From NCBI GenBank assembly GCA_022839785.1, contig JALHJW010000002.1, forward strand, positions 186,001 to 250,000: a DNA stretch of 64,000 nucleotides, read 5' to 3'. The position numbers and the translations under genes are program-made. The number at the start of each line of letters is the position of its first letter. The first letter of the stretch is position 1. The notes under the pieces are model-generated. The model was given only the letters and a program-made list of their open reading frames with translations. It made no database searches and was not told the origin of the DNA. Positions 45,199 to 56,125 of this stretch are shown piece by piece. Source of the stretch: Desulfovibrio sp. (lineage in GTDB: Bacteria > Desulfobacterota > Desulfovibrionia > Desulfovibrionales > Desulfovibrionaceae).

Positions 45199-46011
45199 TC
45201 AATCATCCTCCGGCAGAGGGATGCCCGCGGCCCTGAGCCATGCGCGCGGCAGCTTGCGGAGCTGCTCGGGATCGGCCTGGTGCGGGGTCCAGCACCAGTC
45301 CGGGCTTTCCTCGAAGGACGGGGGCTGAGGCGCGGCCACACGGCCCGCCCAGAAATCGTTGTAGTGGAAGGTGCGGCCCCACTCGGCCGAGGGGATGTGC
45401 ACGCCCTCAACGCCGATGTTCTGGGCCAGGGCCAGGATGGGATAGATTTCCGTGCGCGCGCCGCGCACCCGCGTGTTCAGGTTGTTGTCCCAGTTGCCGT
45501 GCGAGTAATCGAAGTCCCACAGGGGCCGCATCTCCTCGAAGCGGTCCCTCCAGGTGGCCCAGGCCCAGGGCGTGAACCAGGCGCGGCGGGCCACGCGGCC
45601 CCATTCGTCCTCGGGCGGCCGCTGGTTGTTGTAGGCGGTCACGGAGAAGACCGCGGGATCGTCCGCATAGGCCCGGCCGCAGTGCTCGAAGTAGAGCAGG
45701 GCGTGGCGGTGCAGGAGGATGTCGTCCTCCAGGTGGATGTTGTAGTCCGTCTCCAGGAAGGACAGGGACAGGGCCTGGAAGACGTTGACCGGGCAGGACA
45801 GTACCTGCTCGTTGACGAGCACGCGCGTGGACTTCGTGAACGAGACGGAGCGCGCCAGGGCCAAGACCTCGTCGTCGCCCGGCTCCACGCAGGCGATGAG
45901 GTGGCAGCGCTCGACGCCGACGCAACGCGACAGCGCGCCCAACACCTTTTTCAGATAGTGCGGCCGGTTGAACAGGGTCATGGTGATGGTGCGCTGCCGG
46001 ACCTTGACCAT
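45199..46011 (-). CDS. Glycosyltransferase, GT-A fold
   Basis: The 270-residue protein begins TITMTLFNRPHYLKKVLGAL and carries NIHLEDDILLHRHALLYFE, whose EDD is a DxD-like metal and nucleotide-sugar site, followed by AYNNQRPPEDEWGR. This resembles hexosaminyltransferases of the GNT-I type seen in bacteria. Substrate and acceptor cannot be inferred. Start is uncertain: ATG 46011 begins the conserved part, ATG 46029 is also in frame. It is divergent from a second glycosyltransferase and precedes cheV on the same strand. Confidence 0.75.
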   Translation of the reverse strand: MVKVRQRTITMTLFNRPHYLKKVLGALSRCVGVERCHLIACVEPGDDEVLALARSVSFTKSTRVLVNEQVLSCPVNVFQALSLSFLETDYNIHLEDDILLHRHALLYFEHCGRAYADDPAVFSVTAYNNQRPPEDEWGRVARRAWFTPWAWATWRDRFEEMRPLWDFDYSHGNWDNNLNTRVRGARTEIYPILALAQNIGVEGVHIPSAEWGRTFHYNDFWAGRVAAPQPPSFEESPDWCWTPHQADPEQLRKLPRAWLRAAGIPLPEDD

Positions 46012-46054
46012 ACGCCAATTGTGCCCCATGCCCCAAATGCTGTAAAGCCGGGAC

Positions 46055-46885
46055 ATGCACGACGACGCCCCGCGCCTCTCCGTGGTCATCCCCTGCTGGA
46101 ACTACGCCCGTTTCCTGCCCCGGCTGCACGCGGCCCTGGCCGCCCAGACCCTGCCGCCCGGGGAATGGGAGGCGGTGCTCGCGGACGACGGCAGCACGGA
46201 CGGCTCGGCAGAGGCCGCGCGCGATCTGCTGCCTCGCCTCGGCTGCGCCGCGTGGCGCGTGGTGGAACTCGCGCACGGCGGCAGCCCGGGCCGCACGCGC
46301 AACGCGGGCATTGCCGCCAGCCGGGGAGAGTACGTCGTCTGCCTGGACCCGGACGACGAGCCCCTGCCCGCCTTCCTGGCCTCCCTCCTGGCCCTGCTGG
46401 AGGCCGGGGCGGACGTGGCCTGCTGCGACTACTTCGAGGTGGAGCCGGACGGGAGCGCGCGGCGGATCGGCCTGCCCTGGTACGATCCGGAACTTTTGCG
46501 TACCCAGAACATCCTCGCGCCCACGGCCATGTTCCGCCGCTCCTGCTTCACGCGCACGCGCGGCTGGCGCGAAAACACGGCCTACGAGGACTGGGACCTC
46601 TGGGTCCAGATGGCCCTGGCCGGAGCGGCCTTCTCCCGCCTGCCCGAGCCCCTCTTCCGCCACCACTGGCACGACGCCAACTTCTCGCACCGGGCCCAGG
46701 CCCGCGACGGCGCGGCCAAGGCCCATCTCGTGCGCAACAACCGCCGCTTCTTTCCCAAGGAAACCGGCCTGTGGGCCGACGCCCTGCTGCGCGGCGAGCC
46801 CTGGGCCCTGCCCTTCGGCCGGGGGCTGATCCCGCGCAAGGTGGACGTGCTGGCCATGTTCCACCAGGGCCGCACGAACAATTGA
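46055..46885 (+). CDS. Family 2 glycosyltransferase
   Basis: The 276-residue protein has the GT2 N-terminus (LSVVIPCWNYARFLPRLHAAL), ADDGSTDGS nucleotide-binding segment, GRTRNAGIAASRGEYVVCLDPDDE with the DxD metal site, and YEDWDLWVQMALAG in the acceptor half. It lacks membrane helices. A role in surface or flagellin glycosylation is possible from the neighbouring glycosyltransferase and chemotaxis genes, but that is inference. Confidence 0.88.
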   Translation: MHDDAPRLSVVIPCWNYARFLPRLHAALAAQTLPPGEWEAVLADDGSTDGSAEAARDLLPRLGCAAWRVVELAHGGSPGRTRNAGIAASRGEYVVCLDPDDEPLPAFLASLLALLEAGADVACCDYFEVEPDGSARRIGLPWYDPELLRTQNILAPTAMFRRSCFTRTRGWRENTAYEDWDLWVQMALAGAAFSRLPEPLFRHHWHDANFSHRAQARDGAAKAHLVRNNRRFFPKETGLWADALLRGEPWALPFGRGLIPRKVDVLAMFHQGRTNN

Positions 46886-46959
46886 CCGCCATGCCGGAAC
46901 GGGTTTCCTCCCGCGCGAAATGTGCTAGGATGCCCGGAAACTCCCCGGAGGTTCCGGCC

Positions 46960-47394
46960 GTGACCATCGCCGATCCCTCACTCCTTGTCCGCCCGCGCCT
47001 GGCCCGGCTGCTGGCCCTGGCCTGGTTCCTGCTCTCCCTGGGCGGGCTCCTGCTGCACCTGCGCATCCACCCCGTGCCGGAGTCCATCTACCACTGGACT
47101 CCGGCCGCCTTCGGCCTGCTCAACACCTTTGTCCTGCCCCTGCTCTTCCTGCAGCCGAAAAGCGTCGGCCTGGCCGTGCTCGCGGCCTGGTTCACGGTGA
47201 TCGTGGGCAGCGTGGCCATGACCTGGCACAGCGCCACCACATGGTTCGGTCCGGCCGATCCCTGGTCCGTGCTCCTCAAGTCCACGGCCCCGGACATCGC
47301 CATCCTCTGGGCCAAGCTGCCCCTGGCCCACGTCATCCTCGCCCTGGTGCGGCCCGAAGGCGCGGAGCTGCGCGAACGGGGGTGCCGGCCATGA
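46960..47394 (+). CDS. Small four-helix membrane protein coupled to the reductase gene
   Basis: The 144-residue protein has four hydrophobic segments (about 12-32, 47-66, 70-92 and 112-130) and no recognised family. Start chosen is GTG 46960, behind CCGGAGG; an ATG at 46930 is in frame but poorly placed. Its last base pairs overlap the next start (ATGA), so it is made together with the NOX-like reductase and may be its membrane partner or assembly factor. Histidines in WHSATTW and HVILAL could bind haem, but this is not established. Confidence 0.65.
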   Translation: MTIADPSLLVRPRLARLLALAWFLLSLGGLLLHLRIHPVPESIYHWTPAAFGLLNTFVLPLLFLQPKSVGLAVLAAWFTVIVGSVAMTWHSATTWFGPADPWSVLLKSTAPDIAILWAKLPLAHVILALVRPEGAELRERGCRP

Positions 47395-48695
47395 GCCTGC
47401 GTCCCCTGCCCTCCGGCCCGGCGCAGGCCGCCGGGACCGCCGCCCTGGCCCTGGCCTGCCTCGCCCTTGCCGCCGGCGTCCCGCTGGCCGCGTTCCTCTC
47501 CCGGCCCGCAGCGCCCCTCTCGGAGGAGTGGTGGCGCTCCCTGGGCATGGCCCTGGGCATGGCCGCGGCCCTCTGCCTGGCCGTGCAGTTCGTCATCGCC
47601 GCGCGGCTGCGCGCGCTCGACCGCCTGACCGGGCTGGACCGCCTCTTCCGGGTGCACCGCGTCATCGGCATCAAGGCCGCCGTCCTGGCCCTGCTCCATC
47701 CCTTCGCCGTGTTCTGGCCCGAGAGCCGGAACCTCGCCGAGCCCGCCCTGGCGCAGTGGCCCCTGTTCGCGGGCGCGGCGGCCCTGGTCTCGCTCTGGGC
47801 CGCGGCGGGCGTGGCCCGCTTCCGTCCTCTGGCCGGACTGCCTTTTGCGCGCTGGCTGCCCCTGCACCGCGCGGGCGCGCTCGGACTGGCCGGGCTGGTC
47901 TGCCTGCACGCGGCCTTCGTGGGCGGCCGCTTCCACCTCTCCGCCCTGGCCGCGCCCGCGGCCGCCGTGCTCTTCCTCCTGGCGCGGGGCCTTTCCCGGC
48001 CCCTGGCCTGCACGGTCGCGGCCGTGACCCCGGCGGGCCAGGACGCCCACGAGGTCGTCCTGGTCCCGGAACAGGGCCGCGTCCCGGCCTACGCGCCCGG
48101 CCAGTTCGCCCTGGTTTCCTTCCTCTGTCCGCGCCTGCCCGAGGAGGAACACCCCTTCACCATCGCCTCGGCCCCGCACGAATCCGCCTTGCGCTTCACC
48201 ATCCGCTGCTGCGGCGACTTCACGGCGCGCATAGGAACCCTCGCGCCAGGCGACCGCGCCCTGGTGCGCGGACCCTACGGCCGCTTCAGCTTCCTCACGG
48301 CGGGCGCGCGGTCCGGCGAGCCGCTGCTCTTCCTGGCCGCCGGGGTGGGCATCACGCCCATACTCTCCATGCTCCGCCACCTCGCCGCCAGCGAAACCGG
48401 CAGCCCGCGCCGCATCACCCTCCTCTGGAGCAACCGGGACGCGGCCGACGCGCCGCACCTGGCCGAGGTGGAGGGCCTGCCCGCCCTCCTGCCCGGACTG
48501 ATCCTGCGCCTGCATCATTCGCGCGGCCCCGGCGGCGCACGGCTGGACGCCCCGGCCCTGGCGGCGCTGCTGGCGGGCGCGCCGCGCGAATCGCTGGCCT
48601 TTGTCTGCGGCCCGGCCGGGTTCATGGCTCTGGCCCGGAACGTGCTGCGCGCCCAGGGCTTCGCCCGCGTCCGCCACGAGGCGTTCGCGCTCTAG
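47391..48695 (+). CDS. NOX/ferric-reductase-like membrane flavocytochrome
   Basis: The 434-residue protein has an N-terminal membrane domain of about six helices (residues 10-205) and a C-terminal FAD/NAD(P) reductase domain. Two His-x13-His pairs on separate helices (HRVIGIKAAVLALLH and HRAGALGLAGLVCLH) would bind two stacked b haems. Flavin and nucleotide motifs are HPFTIASAPHE, GPYGRFSF, and GVGITPILSML, with the C-terminal CGPAGFM. Electrons would pass from NAD(P)H through FAD and haem across the membrane to iron or another acceptor. It follows the small membrane protein with a 4-base overlap. Confidence 0.88.
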   Translation: MSLRPLPSGPAQAAGTAALALACLALAAGVPLAAFLSRPAAPLSEEWWRSLGMALGMAAALCLAVQFVIAARLRALDRLTGLDRLFRVHRVIGIKAAVLALLHPFAVFWPESRNLAEPALAQWPLFAGAAALVSLWAAAGVARFRPLAGLPFARWLPLHRAGALGLAGLVCLHAAFVGGRFHLSALAAPAAAVLFLLARGLSRPLACTVAAVTPAGQDAHEVVLVPEQGRVPAYAPGQFALVSFLCPRLPEEEHPFTIASAPHESALRFTIRCCGDFTARIGTLAPGDRALVRGPYGRFSFLTAGARSGEPLLFLAAGVGITPILSMLRHLAASETGSPRRITLLWSNRDAADAPHLAEVEGLPALLPGLILRLHHSRGPGGARLDAPALAALLAGAPRESLAFVCGPAGFMALARNVLRAQGFARVRHEAFAL

Positions 48696-48800
48696 CCCCG
48701 CGCCGGCCGCCAGGGAGCGGGCTTGCCAAGGCCGGACATCCGCCGTATTGACTGCGTGGGCTTGCGGTCCCCCGGCCGCGCCCGAGCACGACACGACGAC

Positions 48801-49604
48801 ATGACCGCCCGCACCCTTTCGGCCCTTGTCCTGGCCCTTGCCCTCCTCTGTCCTCCCTTCCCGGCCCAGGCCGCGGAACAGGAGGCCGCCGACGGTTGGG
48901 CGGTGCGGCGCAAGGTGCTCTCGCCGGGCGAGGCGGACGGCAGCCTGCCCCCGGCCCAGCAGCAGTTGCCGCCTCCGGCGGCCAACGCCACCGCTCCCCT
49001 GGCCCTGCCCGAGCCGCCCCTGCCGCGCGAACCGGCCAAAAACCTGCCCGGCAAGCCCCTGGCTCCGGCGGCCACAACCCCGTCCGCCCCGGCCCAGCCG
49101 CGTCCCGCGACGCCGTCCAAGGCTCCTGCCCAGACGACCACGCAAACGGCCGCTCCCCAGGGCGCGCCGACCTCCCCGGCCCCGGCGGGCCCGCCCTCCA
49201 CGCAGAACATGGTTTCGCCGCCCAAACGCACCCCCCCGCCCACCCCGGACGCGCCGGCCAGCATCCGGCCCGCTCCGCCCAAGACCGTGCTGCGCAAGGG
49301 CGCGGCCTCGGTGAGCGTGCGCCGCACGGCCGAGGATCTGATCGTGACCCTGACCACGGGCGGGCAGGTGGATTTCGAGACCTTCTTCCTGGAAAACCCG
49401 TCGCGCATGATCGTGGACATCGCGGGCGACTGGACCATCCGCGGCCAGCGCGAACTGGCCGTGGGCTCCCACGGCTGCAAAAGCGTGCGGCTGGGCCGCC
49501 ACGAAAACAGGTTGCGCGCGGTCTTCGACCTCGACCCCGGCTCGGTCTACCGCTCCGAAACCAGCAGGACCGACAAGGGCCTGCAGATCCTCTTCTCCAG
49601 ATAG
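48801..49604 (+). CDS. AMIN-domain periplasmic protein with proline-rich linker
   Basis: The 267-residue protein has a signal peptide (about 1-25, cleavage near AQAAE), a Pro/Ala-rich low-complexity stretch (about 55-165), and a C-terminal AMIN domain (about 168-267: VTLTTGGQVDFETFFLENPSR, MIVDIAGDW). AMIN domains localise periplasmic proteins to peptidoglycan or secretin complexes. No catalytic amidase domain is present. Proline-rich spacers suggest spanning of the cell wall. Confidence 0.85.
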   Translation: MTARTLSALVLALALLCPPFPAQAAEQEAADGWAVRRKVLSPGEADGSLPPAQQQLPPPAANATAPLALPEPPLPREPAKNLPGKPLAPAATTPSAPAQPRPATPSKAPAQTTTQTAAPQGAPTSPAPAGPPSTQNMVSPPKRTPPPTPDAPASIRPAPPKTVLRKGAASVSVRRTAEDLIVTLTTGGQVDFETFFLENPSRMIVDIAGDWTIRGQRELAVGSHGCKSVRLGRHENRLRAVFDLDPGSVYRSETSRTDKGLQILFSR

Positions 49605-49637
49605 CCCCGCCCTGCCCGAGGGCGCGAAAACAGCGCC

Positions 49638-49666
49638 TTGCCCGGCGTTTGCGCATCTGCTACAGA
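49638..49666 (+). promoter_or_regulatory. Candidate recA promoter
   Basis: TTGCCC (49638-49643) and TACAGA (49661-49666) with a 17-base spacer precede recA by about 60 bases, with GGAGG before the ATG. I did not find a LexA box of the E. coli or Gram-positive type; sulfate-reducer LexA sites differ, so regulation remains open. Confidence 0.4.
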
Positions 49667-49727
49667 CGTGGGGCTCCGCCGCTCGCCCCAGGCGCGGCGC
49701 GGCCCACGTTTTCACCCGGAGGCACGA

Positions 49728-50786
<1,059 letters not shown>

Positions 50787-50800
50787 CCACCGACACAGCC

Positions 50801-50838
50801 GCGCGGGCCGGAACCCACGGGTCCGGCCCGCGCTTTTT
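50801..50838 (+). terminator. Rho-independent terminator after recA
   Basis: A perfect 12-bp GC-rich stem (GCGCGGGCCGGA/TCCGGCCCGCGC, 9-base loop) is followed by TTTTT (50834-50838). It lies 14 bases after the recA stop and upstream of alaS. Confidence 0.92.
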
Positions 50839-50871
50839 CAGGCAGACGCCGTCTTGAAAGGAGCCGAAGGC

Positions 50872-53517
<2,646 letters not shown>

Positions 53518-53527
53518 CTCCCCGGCA

Positions 53528-53553
53528 GCGGGGAGGGGCAAGCCCCTCCCCGC
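53528..53553 (+). terminator. GC-rich hairpin after alaS
   Basis: A perfect stem GCGGGGAGGGGC/GCCCCTCCCCGC with an AA tip lies 11 bases beyond the alaS stop. The following sequence is C-rich and not T-rich, so termination efficiency is uncertain. Confidence 0.55.
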
Positions 53554-53667
53554 GTTCCCCCCTCCACTGCCACCATCCCCACAGAATTCTCCCGCGCTGC
53601 GCCGGGCGGGCCTCGCGACATCCTCCGCCGTCTGCGCGCGGCCAGTGCACAACATTCCGCCCCCCCC

Positions 53668-53713
53668 TTGACGGGCTCCCCCGACCTGCCTATTTTGAAA
53701 TCAGTTTCAAAAT
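53668..53713 (+). promoter_or_regulatory. Promoter with overlapping operator of the ORP-like cluster
   Basis: TTGACG (53668-53673) and TATTTT (53691-53696) are 17 bases apart. A perfect dyad ATTTTGAAA-TCAG-TTTCAAAAT (53692-53713) covers the -10 box and the likely transcription start, so a bound protein would block initiation. The Shine-Dalgarno GAGGAGG follows directly. The first gene downstream encodes a putative HTH regulator, making autorepression likely. Confidence 0.7.
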
Positions 53714-53725
53714 GAGGAGGCAGGA

Positions 53726-54163
53726 ATGGGACGGTGCAGAAAACGGCGGCGCATAGAGGGGACCTATGGAGTCACCTTCTTCAAGCCTTGCGGCGTGCCG
53801 CTTTCCGACCTGACGGGAGTGGCCGTTCCGGTGGACGGCATCGAGGCCATGCGCCTGGTGGATGCCGAAGGGCTGAGCCAGGAGGAGGCCGCCCGCCGCA
53901 TGGAAATTTCCGCCCCCACCCTCTGCCGCATCCTGGCCCAGGCGCGCGCAAGCGTTGCGCGCGCCCTGGCGCAGGGAATGGCCATCCGCATCGACGCCGA
54001 CGACCCGGCGTCCGGGGAGACCCCGGCCGCTCCCGCCCCCGAGGGCGGGACGCCGCGCGGCATGCCCGGCTGCACGGGCGGCCGGGGCCGAGGATGCGGA
54101 GGCGGACACGGACGCCGCGGACTCGCGGCAGGCGGACGCGGATGCGCCCGCGAGGAGGAATGA
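53726..54163 (+). CDS. DUF134-type HTH protein with Gly/Cys-rich tail
   Basis: The 145-residue protein has the DUF134 layout: GRCRKRRRIEG, FFKPCGVPLSDL, VPVDGIEAMRLVDAEGLSQE, then a sigma-like HTH (EEAARRMEISAPTLCRILAQARASVARAL). The last 50 residues are Gly/Arg-rich with several Cys (GCTGGRGRGCGGGHGRRG) and may bind metal. Such proteins accompany NifX/ORP and MinD-like genes in anaerobes. It probably regulates this cluster through the dyad at its own promoter. A second, fused copy lies at 54573. Confidence 0.8.
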   Translation: MGRCRKRRRIEGTYGVTFFKPCGVPLSDLTGVAVPVDGIEAMRLVDAEGLSQEEAARRMEISAPTLCRILAQARASVARALAQGMAIRIDADDPASGETPAAPAPEGGTPRGMPGCTGGRGRGCGGGHGRRGLAAGGRGCAREEE

Positions 54164-54165
54164 TC

Positions 54166-54489
54166 ATGAGAAACGGCAATCGTGGACAGGGCGGCGGCAT
54201 GGGTCGCGGCCAGGGCATGGGCATGCAGGGCGGACAGGGCGCGGGCCGCGGCCAGGGGTTCGGCCGGGGACGGGGCGGCATGTGCCGCCGGGGCCTCGGG
54301 CCCAACGCACAGCCGACGCAGCCGGAGGAGACCGGGCCGGAGGGAGCGACCGAAGGTACGGAAAACGACGGCGACGTGAGCGCCGCCCCCTTCGGCCCCG
54401 GTTTCGGGCCGCGCCGCTACCGGCTGCGCGACGGCTCCTGCCTGCGGGGCGCCGGCCCGCGCGGGGCGGGCGCCGGCTCCGGATCGTAG
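54166..54489 (+). CDS. Glycine/arginine-rich small protein, DUF5320-like
   Basis: The 107-residue product is low complexity: repeated G, R, Q and M (GRGQGMGMQGGQGAGRGQ), one CRRG and one SCLRG segment, and an acidic middle. Similar Gly-Met-rich proteins (DUF5320 type) occur beside DUF134 and ORP genes in anaerobic bacteria. ATG 54166 lies 2 bases after the preceding stop, with GAGGAGG upstream. Function is unknown; the composition suggests a disordered metal or nucleic-acid binder. Confidence 0.6.
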   Translation: MRNGNRGQGGGMGRGQGMGMQGGQGAGRGQGFGRGRGGMCRRGLGPNAQPTQPEETGPEGATEGTENDGDVSAAPFGPGFGPRRYRLRDGSCLRGAGPRGAGAGSGS

Positions 54490-54500
54490 ACTCGAAGCAC

Positions 54501-54555
54501 GCCGTGCGACCGGACTTGACAGGTCCGGTCGCACGGCATAATGCTCGTTTGAGCA
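54501..54555 (+). promoter_or_regulatory. Internal promoter with 15-bp inverted repeat flanking the -35 box
   Basis: TTGACA (54516-54521) sits in the loop of a perfect 15-bp inverted repeat: GCCGTGCGACCGGAC (54501-54515) and GTCCGGTCGCACGGC (54523-54537). A -10-like element overlaps CATAATGC (TAATGC at 54539-54544, spacer 17), and a second dyad TGCTC-GTTT-GAGCA covers 54542-54555. This could be a promoter under repression, or a terminator of the upstream genes overlapping the next promoter. Confidence 0.6.
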
Positions 54556-54572
54556 AAAACAGAGGTGATCGC

Positions 54573-55262
54573 GTGCCCCGTCCTCCCCGCTGCAGGCGCA
54601 TAGCCGCCAGCCCCCGCGCGACCTATTTCAAGCCGCGCGGCGTCCCCCTGCGGGAGCTTTCCGAGAGCTACCTGCCGGTGGAGGGACTCGAAGCCATCCG
54701 TCTGGCCGACCTGGAGAGCCTGACCATGGAGGAGGCCGCAGCGCGCATGAACGTCTCCCGCCACACCTTCGGACGCATCCTGGCCCGCGCGCGGCGCGCC
54801 GTGGCCGAGGCCCTGGTCAACGCCCGGGCCTTGTGCATCGAGGGAGGCGAATACATCGTACGGGAACAGGGGGGGCAGGCCTCCCCGCGTCCCCCAAAGG
54901 AGCCCGACATGACCATCGTCGCCGTCACCGCCGAGGAACCCGGCCTCGATTCCCCCATCGACCCCCGCTTCGGCCGGGCCGCAGGATTCGCCATCGTCAA
55001 CCTCGCGACCATGGAGGCCGCCTGGGTGGACAACGGCTCCTCGCAGGCCATGGCCCACGGCGCGGGCATCCAGGCCGCCGAGAACATCGCCGCCGCGGGA
55101 GCGGGCGTCCTGCTCACGGGGTACGTCGGCCCCAAGGCCTTCACCGCGCTCACGGCCGCCGGGATCAAGGTCGGCCAGGATCTTTCCGGCGTCACCGTGC
55201 GCGAGGCCGTGGAGCGGTTCAAGGCCGGCAAGGTCCCCTTCGCGGACGGCCCCAACAAATGA
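54573..55262 (+). CDS. DUF134 HTH domain fused to NifX/ORP-type domain
   Basis: The 229-residue protein starts at GTG 54573 behind AGAGGTGATC. Residues 1-95 repeat the DUF134 pattern (CRRIAASPRATYFKPRGVP, EEAAARMNVSRHTFGRILAR). Residues 113-229 are a dinitrogenase iron-molybdenum cofactor/ORP fold (IVAVTAEEPGLDSPIDPRFG, then AGAGVLLTGYVGPKAF). An ATG at 54909 in the same frame has its own AAAGGAG at a 6-base gap, so a stand-alone ORP-like protein of 117 residues may also be made. ORP proteins carry a Mo-Cu cluster in Desulfovibrio. The gene overlaps the next by 4 bases. Confidence 0.8.
   Translation: MPRPPRCRRIAASPRATYFKPRGVPLRELSESYLPVEGLEAIRLADLESLTMEEAAARMNVSRHTFGRILARARRAVAEALVNARALCIEGGEYIVREQGGQASPRPPKEPDMTIVAVTAEEPGLDSPIDPRFGRAAGFAIVNLATMEAAWVDNGSSQAMAHGAGIQAAENIAAAGAGVLLTGYVGPKAFTALTAAGIKVGQDLSGVTVREAVERFKAGKVPFADGPNK
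54896..54911 (+). promoter_or_regulatory. Internal ribosome-binding site and ATG inside the DUF134-ORP gene
   Basis: AAAGGAG (54896-54902) lies 6 bases before ATG 54909-54911 in the same frame as the fusion gene, exactly at the junction of its two domains. It would give a separate ORP-like domain. Confidence 0.55.
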
Positions 55263-56125
55263 TCGTCTCCGTGGCCAGCGGCAAGGGCGGCACCGGCAAG
55301 ACCACGGTGGCCGCCTCCCTCGCCTCGGTCTGGCCCAGGCCAGCGGCGGCCGTGGACCTGGACGTGGAGGAGCCGAACCTCGACCTTTTCCTGGACCCGC
55401 GCATCGCCTCCACGCAACGCGCGTACATCGAAGTGCCGGTGCCCGATCCCGCGGGCTGCACGCTCTGCGGGAGCTGCGTCGAACTGTGCCAGTTCAAGGC
55501 CATCAGCCGCATGGGGCCGAGCATTCTCGTCTTTCCCGAAATGTGCCACGGCTGCGGCGGGTGCATCGGCATCTGCCCCGAGAACGCCCTGACCCCGGGC
55601 AAGCGCGAACTGGGCACGGTCGCCGAAGGCATGGCGGGCGACATCCGCTTTCTCTCCGGCCGCCTGCGCGTGGGCGAGGCCATGAGCCCGCCCCTGATGC
55701 GCGAGGTCCTCAAGAGGCTTTTCGCGCTCCTCGGCCGCGGCCCCACGGACGCCATCATCGACGCCCCCCCGGGCGTAAGCTGCCCGGCGGTGAACGCGGT
55801 CATGGAGAGCGACGTCATCCTGCTCGTGGCCGAGCCCACGCCCTTCGGCTTCCACGATTTCGTGCTGGCCGTGGAGGCCTTCGCCCCCTTCAAGAAAACC
55901 ATGGGCGTGGTGATCAATCGCGCGGGCCTGGGCGACGGCTCCATCCACGAATACTGCCGCGACGTGGGGCTGCCCATCCTGGCCGAGATCCCCTTCGACC
56001 GCTCCATCGCCGAGGCCTACTCGCGGGGCCGCGTGGTGGCGAGCCTGGACGAACGGCTGCGCGGCGTCTTTTCGGAGCTTGCCGCAAAGCTCCTGGCCCT
56101 GTCCGGGGAGGACGCCCATGCGTGA
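55259..56125 (+). CDS. MinD/ParA-like ATPase with inserted 2[4Fe-4S] ferredoxin (first)
   Basis: The 288-residue protein has the deviant Walker A SGKGGTGKTTVAA at residue 7, DLDVEEPNLDLFL, a ferredoxin insert (CTLCGSCVELCQF and CHGCGGCIGICPE, two cubane clusters, about 65-110), and the ATPase switch region (DAIIDAPPGVSCPAV). Paired ferredoxin-MinD proteins of this kind are encoded with the ORP protein in D. vulgaris and have been linked to cell division there; they may also assemble the metal cluster. It is coupled to both neighbours by start/stop overlap. Confidence 0.9.
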   Translation: MIVSVASGKGGTGKTTVAASLASVWPRPAAAVDLDVEEPNLDLFLDPRIASTQRAYIEVPVPDPAGCTLCGSCVELCQFKAISRMGPSILVFPEMCHGCGGCIGICPENALTPGKRELGTVAEGMAGDIRFLSGRLRVGEAMSPPLMREVLKRLFALLGRGPTDAIIDAPPGVSCPAVNAVMESDVILLVAEPTPFGFHDFVLAVEAFAPFKKTMGVVINRAGLGDGSIHEYCRDVGLPILAEIPFDRSIAEAYSRGRVVASLDERLRGVFSELAAKLLALSGEDAHA

